In this document: piece after piece, positions 44,660 through 52,830 of the stretch | Position numbering within the stretch: the stretch's first letter is position 1 | Layout: each line of letters starts with the position of its first letter | NCBI RefSeq assembly: GCF_015831355.1 | Contig: NZ_JADWYR010000001.1 | Coordinates: 2,666,001-2,730,000 of the forward strand | DNA length: 64,000 nt | Source: Panacibacter microcysteis | GTDB taxonomy: Bacteria > Bacteroidota > Bacteroidia > Chitinophagales > Chitinophagaceae | Reading direction: 5' to 3' | Made by a program: the position numbers and the translations under genes | The notes under the pieces: model-generated | The model's database searches: none | What the model was told of the DNA's origin: nothing | What the model saw: the letters and a program-made list of their open reading frames with translations, nothing else

Positions 44660-44929
44660 ATGGCAAAAGAATCAATAAAAGCCAGACAAAGAAAACGTGA
44701 AGCAATGGTTGCAAAGTACGCTGAAAAGCGTGCCGCGTTAAAAGCTGCAGGTGATTACCAGGCTTTGGATCTTCTTCCAAAAAACGCGTCCCCTGTACGT
44801 TTAAAAAACCGTTGCCAGCTAACAGGCCGTCCAAGAGGTTACATGAGGTACTTCGGAATGAGCAGGGTTATCTTTCGTGATATGGCACTTAATGGTAAAA
44901 TTCCAGGTGTAAAAAAAGCGAGCTGGTAG
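44660..44929 (+). CDS. rpsN: Ribosomal protein S14 (zinc-independent form)
   Basis: The 89-residue protein ([28 protein letters not shown], then [40 protein letters not shown]) is S14. Only one Cys is present, so it is the zinc-free (C-minus) form. An in-frame TTG 13 codons earlier is rejected because the ATG gives the family N-terminus. The short upstream spacer contains CTTGAAAC repeats. Confidence 0.97.
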   Translation: MAKESIKARQRKREAMVAKYAEKRAALKAAGDYQALDLLPKNASPVRLKNRCQLTGRPRGYMRYFGMSRVIFRDMALNGKIPGVKKASW

Positions 44930-45011
44930 AAGCCAGTTACCGGAAACAGGTTAAATGAACTACCGGTGAAGTGAAGTAAAAAAATTTAGAACTGAATAAT
45001 TTCAAATAGTT

Positions 45012-45410
45012 ATGGTAACTGATGCAATAGCAGATTTCCTTACCAGGATTCGTAACGCTCAGATGGCAGGGCACAGATTAGTAGAGATTCCTGCTTCTAA
45101 TCTTAAAAAGCGTATGACAGAAATCCTGTACGAACAAGGCTACATTCTCAAATATAAGTTTGAGGATGACAGCAAACAGGGTGTTATCAAGATCGCTTTA
45201 AAATACGATCCTAATACAAAACTACCTGCAATCCGTTCACTGGAAAGAGTTAGCCGCCCGGGTCTCAGACAATATTCTAAACCTGCTGAGTTCAAAAGAG
45301 TGATCAACGGTTTGGGTATTGCCATCATCAGCACTTCTAAGGGTGTTATGACTGATAAACAGGCAAAGGCGCAAAATGTAGGTGGTGAAGTGCTTTGCTA
45401 CATTAGCTAG
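45012..45410 (+). CDS. rpsH: Ribosomal protein S8
   Basis: MVTDAIADFLTRIRNAQMAGHRLVEIPASNLKKRMTEILYEQGYI and the C-terminal GIAIISTSKGVMTDKQAKAQNVGGEVLCYIS identify S8, a central-domain 16S-binding protein. In other bacteria it can repress the spc operon by binding mRNA near rplE. Length is 132 residues. Confidence 0.98.
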   Translation: MVTDAIADFLTRIRNAQMAGHRLVEIPASNLKKRMTEILYEQGYILKYKFEDDSKQGVIKIALKYDPNTKLPAIRSLERVSRPGLRQYSKPAEFKRVINGLGIAIISTSKGVMTDKQAKAQNVGGEVLCYIS

Positions 45411-45490
45411 TAATAAACGGTTTGACAATTAAGCCTCCTAGTCGTGGCTGAACACAGACCATCGTATTTAACTTAAATAAAAAATCGACT

Positions 45491-46045
45491 ATGTCACGTA
45501 TAGGTAAACAGCCGATAGCTATTCCTGCAGGTGTAACGGTATCAGTTGGTGCAGATAATGTAGTAACTGTAAAAGGTGCAAAAGGTGAATTGAAAGAGGC
45601 AATAGACAGAGACATTAAAGTAGAGGTAAAAGATGGCCAGATCGTGCTTTCGCGCCCAACCGATCAAATCCGTCATCGTGCAATGCATGGTTTATACCGC
45701 TCATTGCTTAATAACCTTGTAAAGGGTGTAACAGAAGGTTTCAAAAAAGACCTTGAGCTGGTGGGTGTGGGTTATAAAGCTGCTAACCAGGGCAATACGC
45801 TTGATCTCTCCCTGGGTTATTCTCACAACATTATTTTTGAGATTCCTAAAGAGTTAAAGGTTACTACGGAAACAGTAAAAGGTCAGAATCCAAAAATTTC
45901 GTTAGAAGGCACAGATAAACAACTGTTGGGCCAGGTAGCTGCTAAACTTCGCAGCTTACGTAAACCAGAGCCTTACAAAGGAAAAGGTGTTAAATACAGC
46001 AATGAAGTTATTCGCCGTAAAGCTGGTAAAGCTGCTGGTAAATAA
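45491..46045 (+). CDS. rplF: Ribosomal protein L6
   Basis: MSRIGKQPIAIPAGVTVSVGADNVVTVKGAKGEL, GFKKDLELVGVGYKAANQGNTLDLSLGYSH and the C-terminal RKPEPYKGKGVKYSNEVIRRKAGKAAGK are standard L6, at the base of the 50S stalk. Length is 184 residues. A 263-base spacer with a repeat element separates it from rplR. Confidence 0.98.
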   Translation: MSRIGKQPIAIPAGVTVSVGADNVVTVKGAKGELKEAIDRDIKVEVKDGQIVLSRPTDQIRHRAMHGLYRSLLNNLVKGVTEGFKKDLELVGVGYKAANQGNTLDLSLGYSHNIIFEIPKELKVTTETVKGQNPKISLEGTDKQLLGQVAAKLRSLRKPEPYKGKGVKYSNEVIRRKAGKAAGK

Positions 46046-46062
46046 TAATAAATAATTTTCCA

Positions 46063-46165
46063 GAGCCCGGCTCCGGAATTACTATAAGGCTTCCGTTGCG
46101 TCGCACACTTCAGCTTTCGGATCAATGATTCAACAGAACGATGCGGTGATACGGCACAACAGATA
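46063..46165. repeat. Dispersed element inside the ribosomal operon (rplF-rplR), B core plus decayed partner
   Basis: The B flank GAGCCCGGCTCCGGAATTAC leads to the core at 46095-46114. A degraded inverted core ending GGCACAAC is at about 46145-46160. The remaining bases up to rplR are AT-rich without recognisable signals. Confidence 0.8.
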
Positions 46166-46308
46166 AAGAAAAAACTGATTCTATATTACAACAAAGCGAA
46201 TAAACTGACAACAGCTTATCAAACGGATTTGCCAAATATGTTCCAGTTTTTAAATTAAAATTTTCAAATTCTTCCTGGCAGTATCAGGAAGTATCAAATA
46301 CAAAAAAA

Positions 46309-46662
46309 ATGGATGCTAAAGTTTTAAGAAGACAAAAGATCCGTTACGGAATCCGCAGAAAAATTGCTGGTACTTCACAAAAACCACGTCTTTCTGTATT
46401 TCGCAGCAACTCTGATATTTATGTGCAGTTAATTGACGACGTTAGCGGAAAAACACTTGCTGCCGCTTCTTCGAAAGATAAAGACATTGCCGCACAAAAA
46501 GTAACCAAAAGCGAACAAAGCAAAATGGTAGGTGCAGCAATTGCGCGTAAAGCTGTTGAGCTTGGTCTTACCTCAATCGTTTTTGATCGTGGCGGTTATT
46601 TATACCATGGTCGTGTAAAGGCTATAGCAGACGGTGCCAGAGAGGGTGGTCTTCAATTCTAA
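46309..46662 (+). CDS. rplR: Ribosomal protein L18
   Basis: [50 protein letters not shown] and [27 protein letters not shown] are diagnostic of L18, a 5S rRNA-binding 50S protein. Length is 117 residues. The start ATG follows an A run and has no Shine-Dalgarno sequence. Confidence 0.98.
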   Translation: MDAKVLRRQKIRYGIRRKIAGTSQKPRLSVFRSNSDIYVQLIDDVSGKTLAAASSKDKDIAAQKVTKSEQSKMVGAAIARKAVELGLTSIVFDRGGYLYHGRVKAIADGAREGGLQF

Positions 46663-46686
46663 AATCTGTAATCTGAAATAATTAAA

Positions 46687-47208
46687 ATGGCTAAAGTAAA
46701 CGTAAATAAAGTAAAAGCCGGTGGCGATGTAGAACTTAAAGACAAAGTTGTTGCCATTAACCGTGTAGTTAAAACTACAAAGGGTGGCCGTACTTTCAGT
46801 TTCTCTGCAATAGTGGTTGTAGGTAATGAGAATGGTGTTGTAGGCCAGGGGCTGGGTAAAGCTAAAGAAGTACAGGAAGCTATCACAAAAGGTATTGAAG
46901 ATGCAAAAAAGAATCTTGTAAAGGTTCCTGTAATGCATGGCACAATTCCTCATGATCAGTTTGCAAAAGATGGTGCTGCGAAAGTGTTGATTAAACCAGC
47001 CGCTCATGGTACCGGTGTAATCGCTGGTGGCAGCATGCGTGCAGTGTTGGAAAGTGCAGGAATCACAGACGTTTTGGCTAAAAGCCTGGGTTCTGCAAAC
47101 CCACACAATGTGGTAAAAGCAACTATCAAAGCACTTACACTCTTACGCGAACCTGTACAGGTTGCTAAAAACCGTAACCTTAAACTGAGCAAAGTATTTA
47201 ACGGATAA
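46687..47208 (+). CDS. rpsE: Ribosomal protein S5
   Basis: [51 protein letters not shown] and the later [46 protein letters not shown] identify S5, at the mRNA entry and decoding region of the 30S subunit. Length is 173 residues. It is close to rplR and rpmD. Confidence 0.98.
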   Translation: MAKVNVNKVKAGGDVELKDKVVAINRVVKTTKGGRTFSFSAIVVVGNENGVVGQGLGKAKEVQEAITKGIEDAKKNLVKVPVMHGTIPHDQFAKDGAAKVLIKPAAHGTGVIAGGSMRAVLESAGITDVLAKSLGSANPHNVVKATIKALTLLREPVQVAKNRNLKLSKVFNG

Positions 47209-47248
47209 TATTTGTTTGGGTTTTTCCCGGACTATAAACTGATTGACA

Positions 47249-47431
47249 ATGGCAAAGATCAAAATAACACAGGTTAAAAGTGCAATTGACAGACCAGAGC
47301 GTCAAAAACTAACTTTAAAAGCATTGGGTTTGAAAAAACTAAATGCAACCAAAGAGGTTGAAGCTTCACCCCAGATTCTTGGGATGGTTGAGAAAGTACA
47401 TCACCTTGTAAAGGTTGAAGAATTAGGATAA
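47249..47431 (+). CDS. rpmD: Ribosomal protein L30
   Basis: The 60-residue protein MAKIKITQVKSAIDRPERQKLTLKALGLKKLN then VKVEELG is L30, a small 50S protein. The ATG start gives the family N-terminus; a TTG two codons upstream is rejected. It sits between rpsE and rplO as usual. Confidence 0.97.
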   Translation: MAKIKITQVKSAIDRPERQKLTLKALGLKKLNATKEVEASPQILGMVEKVHHLVKVEELG

Positions 47432-47484
47432 TCAATTTAAATAAAGCGAGGGGCGATTCCCCGTTGAGTAAAAAATCAATAAAA

Positions 47485-47931
47485 ATGAAACTACACAATT
47501 TAAAACCTGCAGAAGGTTCTACACACAAAGAAAAACGTCTTGGTCGCGGTGAAGCAAGTGGTAAAGGTGGCACGTCTACAAAAGGTAACAAGGGTGGACA
47601 AAGCCGTGCAGGTTATCAACGTAAAAATGCACATGAAGGTGGACAGATGCCGATTCAGCGCCGTATACCAAAACGTGGTTTCAAGAATAATAACCGTATT
47701 GAATTTAAAGTGTTTAACCTCGGCCAGATTGAGCAGTTAAACGAAAAGTATGGTTTCAACGAATTCAGCAATGAAACACTTTATATCAATGGTTTGATTA
47801 ACCGTACAGATAAAGTAAAAATATTAGGCAACGGAGAATTGAAAGCAAAACTTACATTTAAAGTAAATGCAGTAAGCGAAAAGGCAAAAGCGGCAATTGA
47901 ATCAGCGGGTGGCAGCATTGAAATTTTGTAA
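47485..47931 (+). CDS. rplO: Ribosomal protein L15
   Basis: MKLHNLKPAEGSTHKEKRLGRGEASGKGGTSTKGNKGGQSRAGYQRKNAHEGGQMPIQRRIPKRGF is standard L15, a late-assembly 50S protein. The 148-residue form from the ATG is typical; a TTG seven codons upstream is rejected. A terminator-like hairpin lies between this gene and secY. Confidence 0.98.
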   Translation: MKLHNLKPAEGSTHKEKRLGRGEASGKGGTSTKGNKGGQSRAGYQRKNAHEGGQMPIQRRIPKRGFKNNNRIEFKVFNLGQIEQLNEKYGFNEFSNETLYINGLINRTDKVKILGNGELKAKLTFKVNAVSEKAKAAIESAGGSIEIL

Positions 47932-47953
47932 AGAAATTTAACGATATTTGCCC

Positions 47954-47976
47954 GACGCACTAAAGGTGCGTCTTTT
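47954..47976 (+). terminator. Terminator-like hairpin between rplO and secY
   Basis: GACGCAC pairs perfectly with GTGCGTC around a 5-base loop and is followed by TTTT, 23 bases after the rplO stop and 37 bases before the secY start. It could reduce read-through and so lower secY expression relative to ribosomal proteins. Confidence 0.6.
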
Positions 47977-48013
47977 GGTTTACAGAGGAATTCATCTATT
48001 CAATTCTTTTTCA

Positions 48014-49357
48014 GTGAAAAAACTTATTCAGACTTTTAAGAATATCTGGAGCATCGACGAACTGCGCAGTAAGATTATTGTAACCCTTACACTTATATTG
48101 GTTTACAGGTTTGGTGCCCACATTGTTTTGCCAGGTATAGATCCCAATAAACTTTCAGATTCAGCAGGTACAAACAGCGGTCTCCTTGGCCTCTTCGATA
48201 CTTTTGCCGGTGGTGCTTTTTCCCATGCATCAATCTTTGCATTGGGTGTAATGCCTTACATTTCAGCTTCCATTTTTATGCAACTGATGACAATCCTTGT
48301 TCCACAGATGCAGAAAATTCAGAAGGAAGGAGAAAGCGGTCGTAAAAAGATCAACCAGTGGACACGCTACCTCACAGTAGTTGTTACTATTCTTCAATCA
48401 AGCGCATACATCGCATACCTGAAAACACCAGATTATGCTGCTGCTATGATCGAGTCATTTAAACCTTATTTCTTTACTTCAACAGTTATATTGCTCACCG
48501 CAGGTACATTATTCGTAATGTGGCTTGGTGAGAAAATCCAGGATAAAGGGTTAGGAAATGGAACTTCCATCATCATAATGGTTGGTATTCTTGCTCGTCT
48601 ACCCCAGGCGTTTGGCCAGGAGTTCTCATCAAAATATGAAGAAGGTGCAAAAGGTTTGTTGGCTTTTACCCTGGAAATTGTAGTACTGGTTGCCATTATC
48701 ATGGGCCTGATCATTTTGATACAGGGTGTAAGAAAAGTGCCGGTTAATTACGCAAAACAAATTGTTGGAAACAGGCAGTTTGGTGGTGCCAGGCAATTTT
48801 TACCTTTAAAAGTAAATAGTGCAGGTGTAATGCCTATCATCTTTGCGCAGGCAATCATGTTCCTGCCGACATTATTTTCTTTCACCAATCTGGACTCTGC
48901 ACAAGGTATTGTAAAAATATTCAGCGATCACAGCAACGGTTGGTACATGCTCATTTATGCCGTAATGGTAATTGCATTTACTTTTCTATACACCGCTTTG
49001 ATCTTCAATCCAAAGCAAATGAGTGAAGACCTGAAGCGCAACAATGGTTTTATACCTGGTGTAAAGCCTGGTCAGCCAACAGCAGATTATATAGGCGCAA
49101 TTATGGATAAAATAACTTTACCAGGTGCTGTGTTTCTTGCGCTGGTAGGTATATTGCCTGGTTTTGCGCAGTTGCTTGGTGTAACGCAGCAGTTTAGCAC
49201 ATTCTTCGGTGGTACTTCATTGTTGATTATGGTAGGTGTAATACTGGACACCTTACAACAAATTGAAACACACCTTCTTATGCGCCAGTACGATGGTTTA
49301 ATGAAGGGTGGCCGCATACAGGGAAGGCAAACGGTATCACCTGCAAGCGGTTACTAA
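48014..49357 (+). CDS. secY: Protein translocase subunit SecY
   Basis: SecY is the channel of the Sec translocon: ten hydrophobic helices with FAGGAFSHASIFALGVMPYISASIFMQL, the segment QKIQKEGESGRKKINQWTRYLT and LGNGTSIIIMVGI. The likely start is GTG, opening MKKLIQTFKNIWSIDELRSKI, the usual N-terminus in this phylum; the frame runs upstream through the terminator hairpin to a TTG but that part has no SecY character. Length is 447 residues. A terminator follows, and map is next after a repeat element. Confidence 0.96.
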   Translation: MKKLIQTFKNIWSIDELRSKIIVTLTLILVYRFGAHIVLPGIDPNKLSDSAGTNSGLLGLFDTFAGGAFSHASIFALGVMPYISASIFMQLMTILVPQMQKIQKEGESGRKKINQWTRYLTVVVTILQSSAYIAYLKTPDYAAAMIESFKPYFFTSTVILLTAGTLFVMWLGEKIQDKGLGNGTSIIIMVGILARLPQAFGQEFSSKYEEGAKGLLAFTLEIVVLVAIIMGLIILIQGVRKVPVNYAKQIVGNRQFGGARQFLPLKVNSAGVMPIIFAQAIMFLPTLFSFTNLDSAQGIVKIFSDHSNGWYMLIYAVMVIAFTFLYTALIFNPKQMSEDLKRNNGFIPGVKPGQPTADYIGAIMDKITLPGAVFLALVGILPGFAQLLGVTQQFSTFFGGTSLLIMVGVILDTLQQIETHLLMRQYDGLMKGGRIQGRQTVSPASGY

Positions 49358-49388
49358 TTACGTTTTATCTGTAACAAAAATAATTTTT

Positions 49389-49421
49389 CAACCTGCCAGT
49401 TAACTGGCAGGTTGTATTGTT
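49389..49421 (+). terminator. Terminator after secY
   Basis: A perfect 26-bp palindrome (13-bp arms with no loop bases: CAACCTGCCAGTT and its complement) is followed by TATTGTTT. It ends the secY transcript and leaves map to its own promoter, unless read through. Confidence 0.75.
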
Positions 49422-49432
49422 TAAATGATACG

Positions 49433-49686
49433 TGGAGCCAGGCGGTAGAATATAAATGGATCGTTCCTTGCGTCGCACTCTTGTACTGCAAACCTGTATT
49501 GAGCTGTTGGCTGCGGATTTGCTGCCCGCTCAAACCAATGTGTTTAGCCTGCAGGTAAGGGTTGCAAACAAAGCAATTATTAGTTATAAACAAACGACCA
49601 ACCCGCCAGTTTGCCGGTGAAACAGAACGCTGCAGTTGCCATAAAAGTGGAACGATAAACCGAGCGTGGCAACAGGTGATGCCACA
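49433..49686. repeat. Dispersed element between secY and map (B core plus decayed A end)
   Basis: The B flank GGAGCCAGGCGGTAGAATAT and B core (49467-49486) are followed by the family interior (CTGTATTGAGCTGTTGGCTG). The far end is a decayed A end around 49662-49684, where AACAGGTGATGCCAC remains. An internal repeat resembles the preceding secY terminator (AACCCGCCAGTTTGCCGG). Confidence 0.8.
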
Positions 49687-49734
49687 ACGAACAAATGCTG
49701 GAAACATAAAATAATGTCAAGGAGAATAAACGGT

Positions 49735-50559
49735 ATGATTATTATAAAGACAGAAGCGGAGATAGCAATGATGAAGGCAAGCGCAATGCTTGTAAGCAAA
49801 ACACTTGCTGAAGTTGCCAAAGTTTTGAAACCCGGTATGACCACATTGGATATTGATAAACTTTGCGGCACATTTGTAAGGGATCATAAGGCAATTCCAT
49901 CATTTCTCAATTACCGCGGATACCCTTATAATGTTTGTGCATCTGTAAATGATGTGGTAGTGCATGGATTCCCCAATAATAATGCGCTGAAAGAAGGTGA
50001 TATTGTTTCTGTAGACATGGGTGTAATACTCAATGGCTGGCATGGCGATCACGCATATACTTTTATTTTGGGAGATGTACCCGAAGAGGTTTCAAAACTG
50101 GTGCGGGTAACAAAGGAATCGCTGTACAAGGGCATTGAAAAAGCTACTGCGGGCAACAGGATTGGTGATATTGCATACGCTATACAGGAGCACACAGAGC
50201 GAAAGAACGGCTATGGTGTTGTGAGAGAACTTGTAGGGCATGGCCTGGGCAGAAGCCTTCATGAAGACCCGCAGGTACCCAACTATGGAAAACGTGGTAC
50301 GCTTTCGAAACTAAAAGAAAACATGGTGTTGGCTATTGAGCCAATGATTAACCTTGCCAGTAAAGAAGTTTATACAGAAGATGATGGCTGGACAGTACGT
50401 ACAAGAGATGGTAAACCATCAGTGCATTTTGAACATGATGTATGTGTAAAAAAAGATAAAGCCCTTATACTATCAGATTACGCAATAATAGAGGCGGCAG
50501 AACAAAAGAATCTCAATCTTAATACCAGTTATTATACCGCAAAAAGCCTCGTTGTATAA
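49735..50559 (+). CDS. map: Type I methionine aminopeptidase
   Basis: MetAP removes the initiator Met from new proteins. The five metal ligands are in place: Asp94 and Asp105, His169 in GHGLG, Glu202 in AIEPM and Glu233 in HFEHD. Length, 274 residues from the ATG opening MIIIKTEAEI, is near the usual 250-265. AAGGAG lies about 10 bases upstream, a rare Shine-Dalgarno-like site here, and supports that start over frames reaching back into the repeat element. Unlike many relatives, no infA or rpmJ follows. Confidence 0.95.
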   Translation: MIIIKTEAEIAMMKASAMLVSKTLAEVAKVLKPGMTTLDIDKLCGTFVRDHKAIPSFLNYRGYPYNVCASVNDVVVHGFPNNNALKEGDIVSVDMGVILNGWHGDHAYTFILGDVPEEVSKLVRVTKESLYKGIEKATAGNRIGDIAYAIQEHTERKNGYGVVRELVGHGLGRSLHEDPQVPNYGKRGTLSKLKENMVLAIEPMINLASKEVYTEDDGWTVRTRDGKPSVHFEHDVCVKKDKALILSDYAIIEAAEQKNLNLNTSYYTAKSLVV

Positions 50560-50573
50560 CGGGGCTTGTTTTT
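50544..50573 (+). terminator. Intrinsic terminator overlapping the map stop codon
   Basis: AAGCCTCGTT pairs with AACGGGGCTT (one T-G pair) around GTAT, followed by GTTTTT. The loop contains the map stop codon and the T run touches the start of the next gene, so the flavoprotein gene either has a promoter within map or depends on read-through. Confidence 0.75.
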
Positions 50574-51812
50574 ATGGAACATACACAAAGCATGCAAAAA
50601 GTATTGGTTGTGATAGGCGGCGGGGCTGCCGGCTTTTTTTGCGCGGTGAATGCAGCCCGGATGAATAGAAACCTGAAAGTGGTAATCGTAGAAAAAAGCA
50701 GTAAAGTTTTATCTAAAGTAAAAGTCAGCGGTGGCGGAAGATGCAATGTTACCCATGCCTGTTTTGATATAGATACACTCGTCAGAAAATATCCACGCGG
50801 ACAACAGTTCTTAAAGAAAGCCTTCCATTGGTATAACACCAATGATACCATCACCTGGTTTAATGAACGAGGTGTGCAACTGAAAACCGAAGCCGATGGC
50901 AGAATGTTTCCTGTAACGGACAATTCGCAGACAGTTATTGATTGTCTTATTCGGGAAGCCAACAAATTTAATATAGAGATCCTGTTCAACACACAGGTTA
51001 GCAGCATAGAAAAGAATGAGAATGGATTTACTATTCATGCAAATAACCGTTCAATAGATGCAACCTTTATATGTATAGCTACGGGCGGCTATCCTAAAGC
51101 GCTACAATTTCAGTGGCTCGAACATCTTGGTCATACGATTGAAAAACCTGTACCATCGCTGTTTACGTTTAATATTCCTGCAAACGAAATCACTGCTCTT
51201 ATGGGCGTAAGCGTAGCGGCTGCAACCATCAAAATACAATCTTCCAAACTGGCCGAAACAGGTCCGTTGCTTATTACACACTGGGGGTTGAGCGGTCCTG
51301 CAGTATTAAAGCTTTCGGCATGGGGCGCAAGAGAACTTGAAGCAAAAAATTATTCATTCACAATATTCGTAAACTGGCTGCCAGGTTACAATGAGAACAG
51401 TCTTAGAGACGAATGGCAGCAGTTGCGCCGGCAATATGCATCTGTAAAAATCAGTAACAAAAACCCATTTGCCCTGCCCGCAAGATTATGGCAATATTTT
51501 CTTGATTTATGCGCAGTACATGCAGATGCGCGGTGGGCCGATCTTCCTGCAACAGCTCAGCATAAATTAATTAAAACCCTCACAGCACAGGAATTTAATG
51601 TGCACGGCAAAACAACATTCAAAGAAGAGTTTGTAACCTGCGGCGGAATAAAGCTTTCTGAAATCGATGTTAGCAGCATGCAGAGTAAAAAGATTCCCAG
51701 CCTTTATTTCGCAGGCGAAGTAATGGATGTAGACGGAATTACCGGTGGTTTTAACTTTCAGAATGCCTGGACAACAGGATGGATTGCTGCAAAGCATATC
51801 GCATCGCAGTAG
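50574..51812 (+). CDS. FAD-dependent oxidoreductase, BaiN/HI0933 (YhiN) family
   Basis: The dinucleotide motif VIGGGAAGFFCA (Gly15-Gly20), the family signature VSGGGRCNVTH (about 52-61) and the C-terminal FAD segment LYFAGEVMDVDGITGGFNFQNAWTTGWIAAKHI define this family of flavin enzymes. Length is 412 residues. The physiological substrate is not known for most members. It starts directly after the map terminator. MEHTQS is used as the start; a second ATG six codons later gives an equally good N-terminus. Confidence 0.9.
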   Translation: MEHTQSMQKVLVVIGGGAAGFFCAVNAARMNRNLKVVIVEKSSKVLSKVKVSGGGRCNVTHACFDIDTLVRKYPRGQQFLKKAFHWYNTNDTITWFNERGVQLKTEADGRMFPVTDNSQTVIDCLIREANKFNIEILFNTQVSSIEKNENGFTIHANNRSIDATFICIATGGYPKALQFQWLEHLGHTIEKPVPSLFTFNIPANEITALMGVSVAAATIKIQSSKLAETGPLLITHWGLSGPAVLKLSAWGARELEAKNYSFTIFVNWLPGYNENSLRDEWQQLRRQYASVKISNKNPFALPARLWQYFLDLCAVHADARWADLPATAQHKLIKTLTAQEFNVHGKTTFKEEFVTCGGIKLSEIDVSSMQSKKIPSLYFAGEVMDVDGITGGFNFQNAWTTGWIAAKHIASQ

Positions 51813-51830
51813 TAAAAGGCATTACCGTTA

Positions 51831-52199
51831 CTACAGGAATACAGCAACTGCCAAAGATTCCATCAAAAATTCAATCAGCCAGATGCGCAATTTTCGTTTG
51901 CCTTCAAAATAATTCCATAAAATAAAATCAACAAAGAGCAGGTAGCTTTCAATTAAAATAAAAAACAATGCTTGTAGCAGAAGCGAAGAAAAAAACTGAA
52001 TGCGCCAGATATAAAAACCGACGCAAATAAAAGGCAGTATAAGTGCTATAATAAGGAACGGAGAAAGCCTGTGCAGGCATTTTTTAAATTGAATTCCTTT
52101 TCCATAAACAAAACCGTAAAAAGGTTTAGGGTTGAACCTAACTGTGTTCTCTTTGTTACCGTCATTAAAGCTGTAATTATTTCCCGGCAATGTAAGCAT
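51831..52199 (-). CDS. Hypothetical membrane protein
   Basis: I do not recognise this 122-residue protein. It has a polar N-terminus of about 40 residues and two or three hydrophobic helices (LSPFLIIALILPFICVGFYIW, FFSSLLLQALFFILIESYLLFVDFIL and the C-terminal IEFLMESLAVAVFL). It is convergent with the flavoprotein gene, 18 bases from its stop. The DNA is AT-rich compared with neighbours, and no partner is evident. Confidence 0.55.
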   Translation of the reverse strand: MLTLPGNNYSFNDGNKENTVRFNPKPFYGFVYGKGIQFKKCLHRLSPFLIIALILPFICVGFYIWRIQFFSSLLLQALFFILIESYLLFVDFILWNYFEGKRKLRIWLIEFLMESLAVAVFL

Positions 52200-52265
52200 G
52201 GTCGTTAATTAGATTACACAGTTTTTCTCTATCGTACAAAGTAATGCACATTACCACTGCCTGTC

Positions 52266-52285
52266 AATACACAAAAAGGTGTATT
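52266..52285. promoter_or_regulatory. Inverted repeat AATACAC-n5-GGTGTATT, copy 1
   Basis: AATACAC and GTGTATT are perfect arms around AAAAAG. It abuts the stop codon of the orphan LuxR-type gene on its 3' side. A near-identical copy lies just upstream of the gene, so the pair flanks it. Confidence 0.5.
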
Positions 52286-52491
52286 TATACAACCAGGTTG
52301 TTTTCCAGCGCATACCTCACCAGCATAGCAGTATTCTTTACATGCAGTTTCTTAAGCATTTGCTTTCGGTAAGTATTTACTGTTTTATCGCTCAAAGAAA
52401 GTTCGGTAGCTATACTTTTATCAGTATGCCCGTTAGAGATCAGTTGTAAAATTTCTCTTTCACGGGTTGTAAGCGGTTGCTTTTCATCCAT
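52285..52491 (-). CDS. Orphan LuxR-type helix-turn-helix protein
   Basis: The 68 residues are only the LuxR/GerE DNA-binding domain (LTTREREILQLISNGHTDKSIATELSLSDKTVNTYRKQMLKKLHVKN). No receiver or ligand-binding domain precedes it. It could be a small stand-alone regulator, or the remains of a longer NarL-type gene whose receiver has been lost. A good ATG start (MDEKQPLT) and two flanking 20-bp inverted repeats favour a functional unit that could regulate itself. Confidence 0.8.
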   Translation of the reverse strand: MDEKQPLTTREREILQLISNGHTDKSIATELSLSDKTVNTYRKQMLKKLHVKNTAMLVRYALENNLVV

Positions 52492-52534
52492 AAATCACTT
52501 TTGTGTAAAAGTCAATATAATGATCACTGTATGC

Positions 52535-52554
52535 AATACACGAAAAGGTGTATT
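52535..52554. promoter_or_regulatory. Inverted repeat AATACAC-n5-GGTGTATT, copy 2
   Basis: The same palindrome as at 52266 with one change in the spacer (GAAAA for AAAAA), 44 bases before the LuxR-type start codon. This is where an operator of a LuxR-type dimer would be expected. Confidence 0.5.
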
Positions 52555-52619
52555 GTGCCCCGTTTATAACTGCTATGTTTCGTATAACGTTGCAGCATTG
52601 CTGCTGTCATTTTTATTGT

Positions 52620-52690
52620 TGCCGGCAATGGTTTTTCATGGCATCGCCTGTTGTGTCACTCACTTCAGGGTTCCGATTTTATGGCGACTG
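52620..52690. repeat. Dispersed intergenic element, single type A core
   Basis: The A end GCCGGCAATGG then TTTTTCATGGCATCGCCT leads to the A core at 52650-52669. The matching inverted B end is at 53896, after two genes. It lies between divergent genes. Confidence 0.85.
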
Positions 52691-52830
52691 CAGCGTTTTG
52701 ATATTCGCACATCTTGAGCAGTGGCGCTGTGTGTGCTTGTTAAAGCCATCAATGCTGCCGTAAAAGACAAGCCTGTAAAATTGCAAACAGTTTATATTTG
52801 AGTCACACAGTCATAACTAATATTTGTACA

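Noticed and set aside
49666-49734. N-terminal extension of methionine aminopeptidase beginning in the repeat
   Set aside because: The extension comes from the decayed A end; the later ATG has an AAGGAG site at good spacing and the family N-terminus.
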